Of a stretch of DNA of 64,000 bases, positions 1 through 9,826 are shown in pieces (positions within the stretch are counted from its first letter, which is position 1; each line of letters opens with the position of its first letter). The notes under the pieces are model-generated. The model saw only the letters and a list, made by a program, of their open reading frames with translations. It did no database searches and was not told the DNA's origin. The translations under genes were made by a program, and so were the position numbers. The DNA lies in NCBI GenBank assembly GCA_964473365.1, contig CAYYOV010000003.1, positions 62,001 through 126,000 on the forward strand, in the 5' to 3' direction. This stretch comes from 2-02-FULL-55-14 sp964473365 (GTDB lineage: Bacteria; Bacteroidota; Ignavibacteria; UBA10030).

Positions 1-1160
1 CGCACCCGTTCGACGAGCCGAGGATTCTTTGAGGTGATGTCGGCATGACAGAGCAGCATGAGGTCGTCGACCGTTTCTCCCGCATCGAACATCAGTCGCC
101 GAACGGCCGAATCCGTCACGACGCTGTCCACGAGGGCCATGGGCCGCAGATGTAGTCGGACGATCTTTTCAACATAGGGCACCTGCGTGAGCGGAAACCG
201 CATGCGTCGGAAGATCGGCCGCACCATCCGGGCGCCGAACTCTTCATGGCCATGGAAGGTCCACCCGATACCTTCTTTGAATGCCTTCGTCTTCGGCTTC
301 GCGATGTCGTGCAACAACGCAGCCATCCGTAGCCAGATGTTGTCGGTGGCCTGACAGATGTTGTCGACGACCTTGAGCGTATGCAGGAAGACATCCTTGT
401 GGTGAAAATCCTTCCGCTGGTCGACGCCCGAAAGCTTCGCGACTTCCGGAAAGACCACATGCATGACGCCAGTGTCGAACATCAATTGCAGTCCGACGGA
501 TGGACGCGGGGCCTTCATGAGTTTCAGGAATTCGTCCGCGATGCGTTCCGGCGAGACGATGGCCAATCGGTCCCGCATCGCTGCGGCAGCCTCGAGGACC
601 GCGGGATCGACGGTAAACTCCAGCTGGGCCGCGAACCGCATGGTTCGCATGATCCGGAGAGGATCGTCATCGAAGGTCGCCACCGGTTGGAGCGGTGTTC
701 GCAGTACTTTTCGGGTCAGATCACTTTGGCCGTCGAATCGGTCGATCAGATGGTCTCGCTCCGACATGTGGAGTCCGACGGCCAGGGCGTTCACGGTAAA
801 ATCGCGTCGCGATAGATCGTCGTCCAGGGTGCCTGGGGCAACATCCGGCTTTCGGGAGTCCTTTCGATAGCTCTCCTTGCGTGCACCGACGAATTCAACG
901 TTGTGACCTTCGACCGTGATCATGGCCGTGCCAAAGTTGGCAAACACGACGGGCGATGCCACCCCCAGTGCGTTCGCCACGGAACGGGCCAACGCAATGC
1001 CATCTCCGACAACCGTGATGTCAATATCCTTGACCGGCCTACCAAGAAGTCGGTCGCGTACATAGCCACCGACGGCGTATGCCTTGACGCCGTCACGATC
1101 GGCAACCCGACCGATCGAACGAAGCACTGGAGCATTCAGTATCAATGTGTTCTCAGGCAT
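1..1160 (-). CDS. cca: CCA-adding tRNA nucleotidyltransferase with HD domain, C-terminus beyond the window
   Basis: Adds or repairs the 3' CCA end of tRNAs in the cytoplasm. The first 386 residues are visible. The nucleotidyltransferase core is clear: a GG pair at residues 31-32 followed by the metal-binding DxD (Asp45, Asp47, in KDIDIT), and then an ERR-type region (DLSRRDFTVNAL) around residue 115. An HD motif (His284-Asp285, in LLHDIAK) marks the attached phosphohydrolase-like domain. The ATG at 1160 shares eight bases with the end of the upstream oxidoreductase gene, so the two are probably translationally coupled. None of the tRNA genes in this window encodes CCA, which fits a need for this enzyme. 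The closely related poly(A) polymerase is the main alternative. Confidence 0.88.
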   Translation of the reverse strand, partial: MPENTLILNAPVLRSIGRVADRDGVKAYAVGGYVRDRLLGRPVKDIDITVVGDGIALARSVANALGVASPVVFANFGTAMITVEGHNVEFVGARKESYRKDSRKPDVAPGTLDDDLSRRDFTVNALAVGLHMSERDHLIDRFDGQSDLTRKVLRTPLQPVATFDDDPLRIMRTMRFAAQLEFTVDPAVLEAAAAMRDRLAIVSPERIADEFLKLMKAPRPSVGLQLMFDTGVMHVVFPEVAKLSGVDQRKDFHHKDVFLHTLKVVDNICQATDNIWLRMAALLHDIAKPKTKAFKEGIGWTFHGHEEFGARMVRPIFRRMRFPLTQVPYVEKIVRLHLRPMALVDSVVTDSAVRRLMFDAGETVDDLMLLCHADITSKNPRLVERV

Positions 1161-2166
1161 GGTCAGACGAGCGGATCGTATTCGTGTCGATGGCGTGTAG
1201 GATCTCGGCCGCGACCTCGAGCGCTTGAAGGCCATCGCGCCCCGAGACCACTGGGGTCGAGCCGCTGTGCACGCACCCCACGAACGAGCGCATCTCTTCG
1301 AGGAGGGCGTTCATCGGAGGAATTTCAGGCTGGTCGTATACGATCAGGCGCTTCTTCGAGCCCTGGTCGATCTTGCCGAGGAGCATCGTCGGCTGGGCCT
1401 GAGTTGCTCCCTCATCTACAAGCCGGAACACCTCAGCAAGCGGCTGGGCGAAATCGATCGAAATGTATGCATCGTGTTGAAAGAGCCTCATCTTGCGCAT
1501 CTTATGCTGCGAGATGCGGCTGGCGGTCACATTCGCAACGCATCCGTTCGCGAACTGGATGCGAGCATTGGCGATGTCGGGTGAGTCCGAAACCACCGCA
1601 ACGCCGTTGGCGTCGATGCGCGACACGGAGGATCCCACAAGGCTTAGGATCAGGTCGATGTCGTGGATCATCAGGTCGAGGACGACGGCAACATCGGATC
1701 CGCGGGGGTTGAACTGCGCGAGCCGGTGCGACTCAATAAAGAGAGGCTTCATGCGCAGCGGTTCCAGGGCGAGGATTGCAGGATTGAATCGTTCGATGTG
1801 TCCGACCTGGAGCACGAGCTTTCTTCTTGACGCGAGGTCGACCAGTTCCCTCGCCTCCGTCGTCGTAGAGGTGATCGGCTTTTCGACCAACACGTGCTTT
1901 CCCGCTTCGAGGCAGGCCTTGGCCACTTCGAAGTGCGTCGACGTGACGCTCGCGATGGTCACGGCATCGACGGCGGCAAGAAGGTCTTCCCTCTTCGCAA
2001 AGGCGGTGACTCCATGCGTCTCTGCCACGTGGCGAGCCTTGGTTGTATCGGCGTCGTACGTACCCACAAAGGCCGCGGTCGGGAGTTGTGCAAGCATCTT
2101 GGCGTGCAACGACCCCAAATGGCCGGTACCGATGACGCCGATCTTTACGGGTTGGTCAGAATTCAT
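1153..2166 (-). CDS. Gfo/Idh/MocA-family NAD(P)-dependent oxidoreductase
   Basis: Predicted 337-residue cytosolic dehydrogenase acting on a sugar or polyol derivative; the substrate cannot be told from sequence. The N-terminal Rossmann fold has GxGxxG at residues 10-18 (KIGVIGTGHLG). The family's EKP motif (VEKPI) and the C-terminal MIHDIDL helix with its conserved histidine are present. I chose the ATG at 2166 because the dinucleotide motif then falls at the usual distance from the N-terminus; a longer frame upstream adds sequence unlike the family. It overlaps the upstream plug-protein gene by 11 bases and the downstream cca by 8, so it lies in a tight operon. Confidence 0.85.
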   Translation of the reverse strand: MNSDQPVKIGVIGTGHLGSLHAKMLAQLPTAAFVGTYDADTTKARHVAETHGVTAFAKREDLLAAVDAVTIASVTSTHFEVAKACLEAGKHVLVEKPITSTTTEARELVDLASRRKLVLQVGHIERFNPAILALEPLRMKPLFIESHRLAQFNPRGSDVAVVLDLMIHDIDLILSLVGSSVSRIDANGVAVVSDSPDIANARIQFANGCVANVTASRISQHKMRKMRLFQHDAYISIDFAQPLAEVFRLVDEGATQAQPTMLLGKIDQGSKKRLIVYDQPEIPPMNALLEEMRSFVGCVHSGSTPVVSGRDGLQALEVAAEILHAIDTNTIRSSDHA

Positions 2167-3409
2167 TTGGTGCCGTGCCTCCACGTGATGCCCCCGTGCT
2201 CTCAACCTGGGCCACGCCGATGATCCGGTCGAAGCCGCCGAATCGTTGATCCTGATACACAATAAGGGCTGTATAGATGTTCCTGGTCGACCAGGCATTC
2301 CCTTCGAGCCGAACCCAATCGTTCCCGTCGATCACGTACTGGTAGTCGTATCGCCCTCTGCGGAGCGGCCGCAGCAGGACAAACCGGCGACGAAGCCGGT
2401 CGTATGACATGTTCCACTCCGGACGCACTGCCCAGCCGCTGAACTCGCCGACAATAGCGATCGGCGGTGGATCAGCACTCTCATCGCCTTGCCAAATGAA
2501 CTGGAACTCCGTCAGCTCCTCGTCGGCGCCGCGGGCCATTTCCGCGTACGCCGGCAGTCCATTGTGGTCCGGCCTGCCTGGGAAGAAGAATCGGCTCTGG
2601 TCGGCGCCTGAACGAGGCCGCAACGTATCTCCGGCGGGATAGTCGTCCAGGTTTCTCAGATCCAGTTCACGGTACTCATTCCCCGGCAAGATCCCACCGG
2701 CGACAAATGTCATCTTGTCGGTGCCGGCACCGTCGACCCAGGTGTTCGGATCGTCGTCGTAAACCTTCACACTCGTCCGCCGCGCCCACTCACGATTCTT
2801 GATGATCTCGACGGAGCGCAACAACATCGGATTGAGCCGTTCGTCCCCCGCCCACAGACCATTCAAAGGGACCGTGACGCTCGCTGAGACCGCTTCATTA
2901 TATGGGGCGATCGCCGACGGCAATCTCCGATGGCGGATGCGCAGAAGGTCGTTCACTTGATGATCGGCCCGGACGAAATCGAACGTGGCAACAGCTCTTC
3001 CGGTCTCCGCTTCTTCGATCCATCCTCGGTAGTAGCCGGAGTACGGCAGTTGTTCGAGTCCCTTGGGGCCGGGGATGGTCGTCGAGTACTTCCAGCGCCA
3101 GGTGCGCACCCCGGTCGGGGCGGCCTGATGCGGCACGGCCGTCAGCGTTGACATCCGGAACGGGTCATTGATGAAAACATTCTCCGTCTCTCGGCCTTCG
3201 GCGTCAAGATGCCGGACGCGGATGCGGTAGTCCATCGGCTGACCAGTTGTCCCTTCGAATTCGATGCGGACGCCGTACTCGCCGACCACGATCGGCTGAC
3301 CCCGCAATCCCTGGCCGACAACGCGCACGCTGCGCACCGATGGATCGAGGGATTCCTGCCCGAACGCGGCTGTTGCCAAAAGCCACACGAACACGAGAGC
3401 ACGTCTCAT
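2156..3409 (-). CDS. Type IX secretion system plug-like protein (DUF5103 type), exported
   Basis: A 417-residue protein with a short signal peptide (residues 1-17, ending AAFG before Gln18). It resembles the Bacteroidota DUF5103 family, now named after the T9SS plug that closes the SprA translocon on the periplasmic side. Supporting features are a beta-rich N-terminal half with YSGYYRGWIE, the GNEYRELDLRNLDDY stretch around residues 223-238, and an E-set-like C-terminal part with GEFSGW (321-326) and YDYQYVIDG (354-362). Family membership is from remembered consensus. It lies inside an operon with a membrane glycosyltransferase (overlap ATGA at 3406-3409) and an oxidoreductase, not with other secretion genes. 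It suggests the organism has a T9SS elsewhere. Confidence 0.65.
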   Translation of the reverse strand: MRRALVFVWLLATAAFGQESLDPSVRSVRVVGQGLRGQPIVVGEYGVRIEFEGTTGQPMDYRIRVRHLDAEGRETENVFINDPFRMSTLTAVPHQAAPTGVRTWRWKYSTTIPGPKGLEQLPYSGYYRGWIEEAETGRAVATFDFVRADHQVNDLLRIRHRRLPSAIAPYNEAVSASVTVPLNGLWAGDERLNPMLLRSVEIIKNREWARRTSVKVYDDDPNTWVDGAGTDKMTFVAGGILPGNEYRELDLRNLDDYPAGDTLRPRSGADQSRFFFPGRPDHNGLPAYAEMARGADEELTEFQFIWQGDESADPPPIAIVGEFSGWAVRPEWNMSYDRLRRRFVLLRPLRRGRYDYQYVIDGNDWVRLEGNAWSTRNIYTALIVYQDQRFGGFDRIIGVAQVESTGASRGGTAPNEF

Positions 3410-4887
3410 TGGACAACCTCGTAGAGGGTCACATATTGGGTTCCAGGAATGCTGACCCCCAGTTCCGGCATCGTCGCCGTCATGATCGGACGAAGCGACG
3501 CATCCCGCAGCCGGTCAGGCTCACGCGCACGATCGATGACGAAGCGCGGATCGGCCACAGCGCGATAGAGTCGCTTGATCATCACGTCGTCGTACGTCTG
3601 ACCCTCTATTGCCATACGTAAGGCAGGCGTCGCCAACCCCTGAGGATCCCACACGCGCATTCCAGTCACGTAGCCGATCATCCCGATATCGGGAGCGAGC
3701 ACCTCATCACCGGGATTCGCGTGACTCCGAAGCCAGAACGCGATCGGCTTCATTGCCTGTTGCATCCCCGCAGTGAAGTGTCGGAGATGTGGTGCGATGC
3801 GCCATTCATAGACGACCGTGTTGGCAGCCACGGTGAGAACCACCAGCGTGACGGCGGCCATCAGAGCCTTCGTGAGCCGTTCGGGCCGTCCCACCAGCCA
3901 CAACGCCACACCCAGCATCATTGCCGCCGACAACGTGACGAGCGCCGGCGTCAGATACCGCGAGACCACCTGTACGCCTTGCGTGGCGTACGCAACGGTC
4001 ATGAGCAATGGCCATCCGATAAGCAGTCGCATCCACCGTTGACGAACATGCACGGCACCCCGGGGAAGCACAACGAGCACCAGGCCGACGGCCAACACCG
4101 GGATCGCGTGCGATGCTGCAATGATTCGCCCACCCTCCAGCAGGGCCGTCAGCATTCGCTCAGCGTCGAACCACCATCCGGCTTTGCTACCGATGGTCGT
4201 CGGCAAAGCTGTACCCGTCCAGACGACCGCCAACGTCCACCAAGCCGTCAAGATCGCCGCCATCAGCAGGAGCGGCCATGTCCAGCGACGCATGTGTTCA
4301 CGCCAGCGGCCCTCATACGTCCCGAAGACCATCCACGGTGCGAGCAGCGCGTATTCAGGCCGTACGAGTGAGAGCAATCCAAGCGCGGCCCCCAGCACCA
4401 GCCACTCCCCTTCCACGAGATACCGGAAGGCCAGGAGGGTGAGTAGAACGGCCAGCGAAGTTTCCATGCCTGTTGCCGACCATCGAAGGAGCGAAACGTC
4501 GAACGTCATCATGATCGCGGCCAGGGCAGCCAGGATACGGGACTCTGTGATCGAGAAGACCAGTAATTGCAGTGCCAAGATGGCGAGGGCAGCAAACGTC
4601 ACATCAAGCGTCTTCGCGACGATGTACGGATCGAGACCCACCGCCGTTCCTCCGGCGACAAGCAGTGCCCACAGCGGTCCCGTCACGCTGTACGATCCAT
4701 CTCCCGGGTTGAACGCCATGCCGTCGCCGTGGACGAGATTCACGGCCGTTCGGAGATAGATGTACGTATCATCCGGCGTGTAGTCGAAGTGGTGAACGAC
4801 ACGAAGATAGAAGAGACATACCGCCAGTGCGGTCAGGACTGGAAGGACAAGCCTGTATCGGGGATAGAGAAGGAGCAGCGCGTCCAT
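3406..4887 (-). CDS. GT-C type integral membrane glycosyltransferase
   Basis: A 493-residue polytopic membrane protein with about ten or more hydrophobic segments. The first loop carries an acidic motif (DDTYIYLRTAVNLVHG, with Asp38 and Asp39) followed by a Gly/Asn-rich NPGDG segment. This arrangement is typical of GT-C enzymes that take sugars from polyprenyl phosphates, for example the AftB-like and GT39-like groups. It therefore probably transfers a sugar to an envelope polymer or protein on the outer face of the inner membrane. The acceptor is unknown. It is sandwiched between the HAD gene (4 bases apart) and the plug-like gene (4-base overlap). Confidence 0.7.
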   Translation of the reverse strand: MDALLLLYPRYRLVLPVLTALAVCLFYLRVVHHFDYTPDDTYIYLRTAVNLVHGDGMAFNPGDGSYSVTGPLWALLVAGGTAVGLDPYIVAKTLDVTFAALAILALQLLVFSITESRILAALAAIMMTFDVSLLRWSATGMETSLAVLLTLLAFRYLVEGEWLVLGAALGLLSLVRPEYALLAPWMVFGTYEGRWREHMRRWTWPLLLMAAILTAWWTLAVVWTGTALPTTIGSKAGWWFDAERMLTALLEGGRIIAASHAIPVLAVGLVLVVLPRGAVHVRQRWMRLLIGWPLLMTVAYATQGVQVVSRYLTPALVTLSAAMMLGVALWLVGRPERLTKALMAAVTLVVLTVAANTVVYEWRIAPHLRHFTAGMQQAMKPIAFWLRSHANPGDEVLAPDIGMIGYVTGMRVWDPQGLATPALRMAIEGQTYDDVMIKRLYRAVADPRFVIDRAREPDRLRDASLRPIMTATMPELGVSIPGTQYVTLYEVVQ

Positions 4888-4890
4888 GGA

Positions 4891-5553
4891 TCAGGCGGAC
4901 GGTTCAGCGACCAGGCGGGCCCAGGAGCTGAATTCGTCGACTGTGTGGAACGTGAAGTCCCGCTCGTGCTGCATGACGCGGTCCTTATTGAACGCGTCCC
5001 AGAGGACGGAAGCCACGGGGATCCCGGCCTCGCGCGCGGCGATGATGTCCGCAGGTGAATCGCCTACCATCACCGTCCGCTTCGGCTGCAAGCGCAGCTC
5101 ATGAAGGATCGTGAGAATGCCTTCCCCCGATGGCTTGTGCTTCTCGACATCGTTTCCCGTCACCACTTTCTTGAACAGGTGCGAAAGGCCGAGGATCTCG
5201 AGCGTGATGTCGGTTGTGTGCCGCCCCTTTCCCGTGAAGAGCGCAAGGGTGATCCCGCGCTCATGCAGGTCTGCGAGCACTTCTGGGATACCGCCATACA
5301 CTGAGGCCAGACGCCGATGGTGCTCACGATAGAAGGTCAGGTAGCGTTTCATTGCCTCGTCAAGACGCTCCTTCCCGACGATGACCTCCAGCGCACCTTC
5401 TTCGGGAGGACCGAACAGCGCCGCGATATCGCGGTCGGACATCGTTCCGCCGCGATAGGTCTGCACGATATGGTTGAAGGAATCGAAGATGAGACGATTC
5501 GTGTTCGTGATCGTCCCGTCCATATCGAACACGAAAGCAGAGAAACGATCCAT
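4891..5553 (-). CDS. HAD-superfamily phosphatase (phosphoglycolate phosphatase-like)
   Basis: A 220-residue cytosolic hydrolase of the HAD superfamily, subfamily IA. All four motifs are visible: DMDGT with nucleophile Asp10 and acid Asp12, Thr107 in LALFTGKGR, Lys140 in EKHKPSGEG, and the acidic GDSPAD loop at about 164-169. A helical cap lies between motifs I and II. The start at 5553 puts DMDGT at the usual position; an upstream ATG would add 13 unconserved residues. Substrate is unknown; phosphoglycolate, beta-phosphoglucomutase and pyrophosphatase activities all occur in this group. It is the first gene of the run that ends with cca. Confidence 0.8.
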   Translation of the reverse strand: MDRFSAFVFDMDGTITNTNRLIFDSFNHIVQTYRGGTMSDRDIAALFGPPEEGALEVIVGKERLDEAMKRYLTFYREHHRRLASVYGGIPEVLADLHERGITLALFTGKGRHTTDITLEILGLSHLFKKVVTGNDVEKHKPSGEGILTILHELRLQPKRTVMVGDSPADIIAAREAGIPVASVLWDAFNKDRVMQHERDFTFHTVDEFSSWARLVAEPSA

Positions 5554-5695
5554 AAACACCTTGAGAACGCATGTCTGCCGCGGACATTGCACCCAACGAC
5601 GAGGTCATCGTCGGATCGATGACCATCTCCGATCGTTGTTCGTCTTCGGCAGCGTGGGATGATATTCATCGTCGCGAGCGTCCGCGACTGGAATG

Positions 5696-5726
5696 AACAA
5701 AGGCGCCAGGGACTTCCTGACGCCTT
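5696..5726 (-). terminator. Probable intrinsic terminator after fbaB
   Basis: An 11-base inverted repeat with one mismatch (arms 5700-5710 and 5716-5726, loop of 5) is followed on the minus strand by a T-rich TTTGTT. It sits 33 bases beyond the fbaB stop codon, so it would end the fbaB transcript. Confidence 0.6.
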
Positions 5727-5758
5727 CGTCCGAAGTTGCTTCGCCGAACGACCTCCGA

Positions 5759-6823
<1,065 letters not shown>

Positions 6824-6865
6824 GGGGATAACTCCGTCAAAGGGCGTTCGAGATCGGTCGTGTCA

Positions 6866-7753
6866 TCACGCATGCGATGAACAAGAATATACCAAACACT
6901 TGAGGGGACTGCAAACGGAGAACGAACAGGGCAAGGGCGGACGAAGCCGAAGGGGAATGGCTCCGCTATTGGTGGTTTGCCGGGGGACGATCAAGACGCT
7001 GGTCAGGACTGTGGCGAGATACGCCGGATCTGCGGGACTGAAGCAGAGCTGATACGTACTCTCAGGAAGGTCGACGAGTTGCAAGGAATTGCTACCGGTT
7101 TGCGCAAGGATGAAGCTCACTACCGAATCTTCTCCGGCACCGGTTGCGATCGTGGAGGATGGAATCATGCGCCACCGCTCCGGAGATCGTTCCGGCCACG
7201 TCCCCCTGTTGGGCCCGGATCACCGGTCGCTATTCAAGACGACCGCTGGTGGGGTCGCGCATACCGATCGGGAGACGTCCATGTCGGAGGTGAGGCCGAG
7301 GAGGCATCCTTCCGCGACATTGAACGTCGCATCGATCATCGCAGCATCCCGAAGATCAGCCGGAAGGGCGATCGTGCGTTCGAATCCGTCCTCAACGAGG
7401 TTCGAGATACAGAACAGGACCATGATCATGTCGTACCCGCAGCTCGGGAATGAGGTCGAGATCATGGTGGCCGAGACTCCGATGCGGAGGCTCAGCAGGT
7501 CGAAGGTTTTCTATTCTTCGCGGATGACCGTCCAGCCGAAACTCCGGCCTGCGCTCGCGCGATGGACCGCCGCACTGTGCATGACGATGTTTACGGCACG
7601 ACGCGTCGCGGGCGTAGCGACACGTTTGATCCGGAAGTCCCCGCGGAAATTGGCATTTGCATGATCCTCACATTCGAAACACACGGTATCCATCGCCGCG
7701 ATAAGGGTCGAGCGCATGTGCCGAAGACATGCGAGAATTGATTCAACATGCAA
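6866..7753 (-). pseudogene. Possible decayed gene: three consecutive open stretches in one minus-strand frame
   Basis: The stretch between fbaB and rlmI has no intact recognisable gene. One minus-strand reading frame stays protein-like over almost 890 bases and is broken by just two stop codons (TAG at 7511-7513, TGA at 7220-7222). Codons in the first two segments, including those just after the TAG where no start is available, are strongly G/C at the third position like the neighbours. The segments contain readable peptide such as CGYDMIMVLFC and LPADLRDAAMIDATF. I do not recognise a family. It could be a gene inactivated by stops, three small unrelated ORFs, or chance. The last segment looks least convincing. 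Confidence 0.3.
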
Positions 7754-7771
7754 TTCTGTCTACTTTGATCT

Positions 7772-8944
7772 ATGGATGGAATTGTAACACTCCGACCGCG
7801 GGAAGATCGCCGGATCGTTGACGGCCATGCGTGGGTCTTTTCCAACGAAATCGCCTCCGTGGAGGGAACCCCCGGACCAGGAACCGTCGTCGGCGTTCGT
7901 CGCCACGACGGAAGGCTGATCGGTATCGGGTTCTACCACCCTCACTCCCTCATTGCCGTCAGGATGCTCGCGCGTGAGAACCGGCCGATCGATCACCAGT
8001 TCTTTCGAGCGAGGATCCATGCTGCGCTCGAACGGCGGCAGCGCCTCTTCCCGGACGATACCGCCTACCGCATCGTCCATGGCGAATCGGACGGGCTTCC
8101 AGGTCTTATCATCGACCGATATGGAAACCACCTGGCCCTGCAGGCGTTGTCTGCCGGTATGGACGCCAGGACCGATCAGATCGGAGACGTCCTCGAGGAC
8201 CTTCTTCACCCTGTCGCGATCGTCGGGCGCAATGACTCGTCCCTTCGGTCGCTCGAAGGACTTTCCGAGTCGATCGGGGTCCTCCGAGGGACATTGGACG
8301 GCGCGGTCGACATCGAGGAGAACGGCCTGCAGTACCGCGTAGACCTTCTTCTTGGACAGAAGACCGGGCTCTTTCTGGATCAGAAACTAAATCGGTTGCG
8401 GATCCGGAGGTATGCCCGAGGCCGCAGGGTCCTTGACTGTTTCTGCAACGACGGCGGTTTCAGTCTGAATGCCTCCTGCGGGGAGGCCACACAAGTTGAA
8501 GGGGTCGATATTTCGGCCGATGCGACCGGTCGGGCCTCTGAGAATGCACGCCGGAATGGACTGTCCAACGTGCAGTTCTCGACAGCAGACGTCTTTGACG
8601 ACCTACGGAACCGATCGCAGCGGCAGGAACGTTATGGGATGATCATCCTGGACCCCCCATCATTCACAAAGAGCCGCAAGACGGTCGCCACGGCCTTGCG
8701 GGGCTATCGGACGATCAACACGATCGCGATGGGACTTCTGGAACAGGACGGGATCCTCGTGAGCGCTTCATGTTCGCACCACATCGATCAATCCGCCTTC
8801 CTGGAGATGCTCCGGGAGAGCGCTGTCAAGGCTGGAAGGTCGGTCCAGGTTGTCGAGGTTTGCGGCGCAGCACCCGACCACCCTTCCCTGCTTGCGATGC
8901 CCGAGACGAGCTACCTCAAGCTGGCCATACTCATCGTAGCGTAG
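7772..8944 (+). CDS. rlmI: Class I SAM-dependent rRNA methyltransferase, RlmI-like
   Basis: Probable 23S rRNA m5C methyltransferase (COG1092 family). The 390 residues show an N-terminal PUA domain (about 1-75), a linker domain, then a Rossmann-like methyltransferase core. SAM motif I is VLDCFCNDGGFS (220-231), motif IV is LDPPSF (293-298), and the candidate catalytic cysteine is Cys334 in SASCSHH. E. coli RlmI modifies C1962 of 23S rRNA; the exact target here is inferred by family only. It is one of just two plus-strand genes in the window and is divergent from the degenerate region at 6866-7753. Confidence 0.85.
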   Translation: MDGIVTLRPREDRRIVDGHAWVFSNEIASVEGTPGPGTVVGVRRHDGRLIGIGFYHPHSLIAVRMLARENRPIDHQFFRARIHAALERRQRLFPDDTAYRIVHGESDGLPGLIIDRYGNHLALQALSAGMDARTDQIGDVLEDLLHPVAIVGRNDSSLRSLEGLSESIGVLRGTLDGAVDIEENGLQYRVDLLLGQKTGLFLDQKLNRLRIRRYARGRRVLDCFCNDGGFSLNASCGEATQVEGVDISADATGRASENARRNGLSNVQFSTADVFDDLRNRSQRQERYGMIILDPPSFTKSRKTVATALRGYRTINTIAMGLLEQDGILVSASCSHHIDQSAFLEMLRESAVKAGRSVQVVEVCGAAPDHPSLLAMPETSYLKLAILIVA

Positions 8945-9043
8945 AGAACGCTTCCCTCCGACCGCGGCGAGCGATGCGTGAGGGCACAGATCCAAACCGG
9001 CAGCAGGATTGCCATTCGCCCGTGACCACCGTACATTGACGCC

Positions 9044-9808
9044 ATGACGTTTGAACGACCATTCGGCCACCCCCTTCGTCACACGTTCGCCATTGCGGTC
9101 GCGCTGGCGACGATCGTGACGGGGGTACGCGCCCAGGAGCCAACGCGTCCCGACACGGCGATCGTATTCCGTCCGTTCAAGCCAGCGCTCGTAACAGAGT
9201 CGCTGTTCGAGCGGAGGCTCACGGCCTGGGGATTCGACCTGCTGATCTCCGAGAACGGATTCGGGCTTGGAGGATTTTACCGGAGGGAGTTTACCGACGA
9301 TCTTGCAGGAACCATCACGTTCGCCATCTCCGACGTCAAAGACGACGGCGAAGTGGAATACGTGAATTACTACGGCCAGAGCTACGTCCCCGGAAAGAAG
9401 AACCGCCTGGTCATGCTACCGCTGATGGCTTCGGTCCAATACCGCCTGTTCCGGGACGATATCGTTGATAATTTCCGACCCTACGTGACGGCTGGTGCCG
9501 GTCCAACAACGTTGTACGTCTCCCCCTACACCCGAAGCGTCAACGTCACCTTTGGCGACGGGTCGACCATTCAGCAGTCCGAGAAGATCGACTTTTTCGA
9601 GAGCCTCAAGTACGGAAAGGCCCATACGACGCTCGGCGGTTTCATCGGCGCAGGTGCGTATTTCGGGCGCGACCGGACGAACGTGATGGGGTTGAGCCTT
9701 CGATACTACCTCATCCCCGTTTCGCGCGGGATCGAGGTGATGGAGGGAGGGTTCGTCAAGGAGTTTGGAGGCATCTACATCACCCTGCATTTCGGCTCGG
9801 CATCATAG
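9044..9808 (+). CDS. Exported outer-membrane beta-barrel-like protein
   Basis: A 254-residue protein with an N-terminal signal peptide (hydrophobic stretch about 14-30, cleavage likely after VRA at 31). The rest alternates polar and hydrophobic or aromatic residues with many Gly, Tyr and Phe, as in small outer-membrane barrels: ENGFGLGGFYRREF, LGGFIGAGAYFG and a closing GGIYITLHFG strand. No function can be assigned. It follows rlmI by 99 bases and converges on uvrA with only 18 bases between the stop codons. A periplasmic beta-rich protein is the alternative. Confidence 0.6.
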   Translation: MTFERPFGHPLRHTFAIAVALATIVTGVRAQEPTRPDTAIVFRPFKPALVTESLFERRLTAWGFDLLISENGFGLGGFYRREFTDDLAGTITFAISDVKDDGEVEYVNYYGQSYVPGKKNRLVMLPLMASVQYRLFRDDIVDNFRPYVTAGAGPTTLYVSPYTRSVNVTFGDGSTIQQSEKIDFFESLKYGKAHTTLGGFIGAGAYFGRDRTNVMGLSLRYYLIPVSRGIEVMEGGFVKEFGGIYITLHFGSAS

Positions 9809-9826
9809 CGCCGCTTCATAGCGCTC

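Noticed and set aside
2166..2298. Longer N-terminus for the Gfo/Idh/MocA protein
   Set aside because: The 44 extra residues lie inside the plug-protein gene, are not conserved in type, and would push the NAD motif away from its usual position.
7089..7664. 191-codon plus-strand frame in the degenerate region
   Set aside because: Arg/Ser-rich product without family features; the minus frame has better codon pattern, so I treat this as a shadow, though the region remains uncertain.
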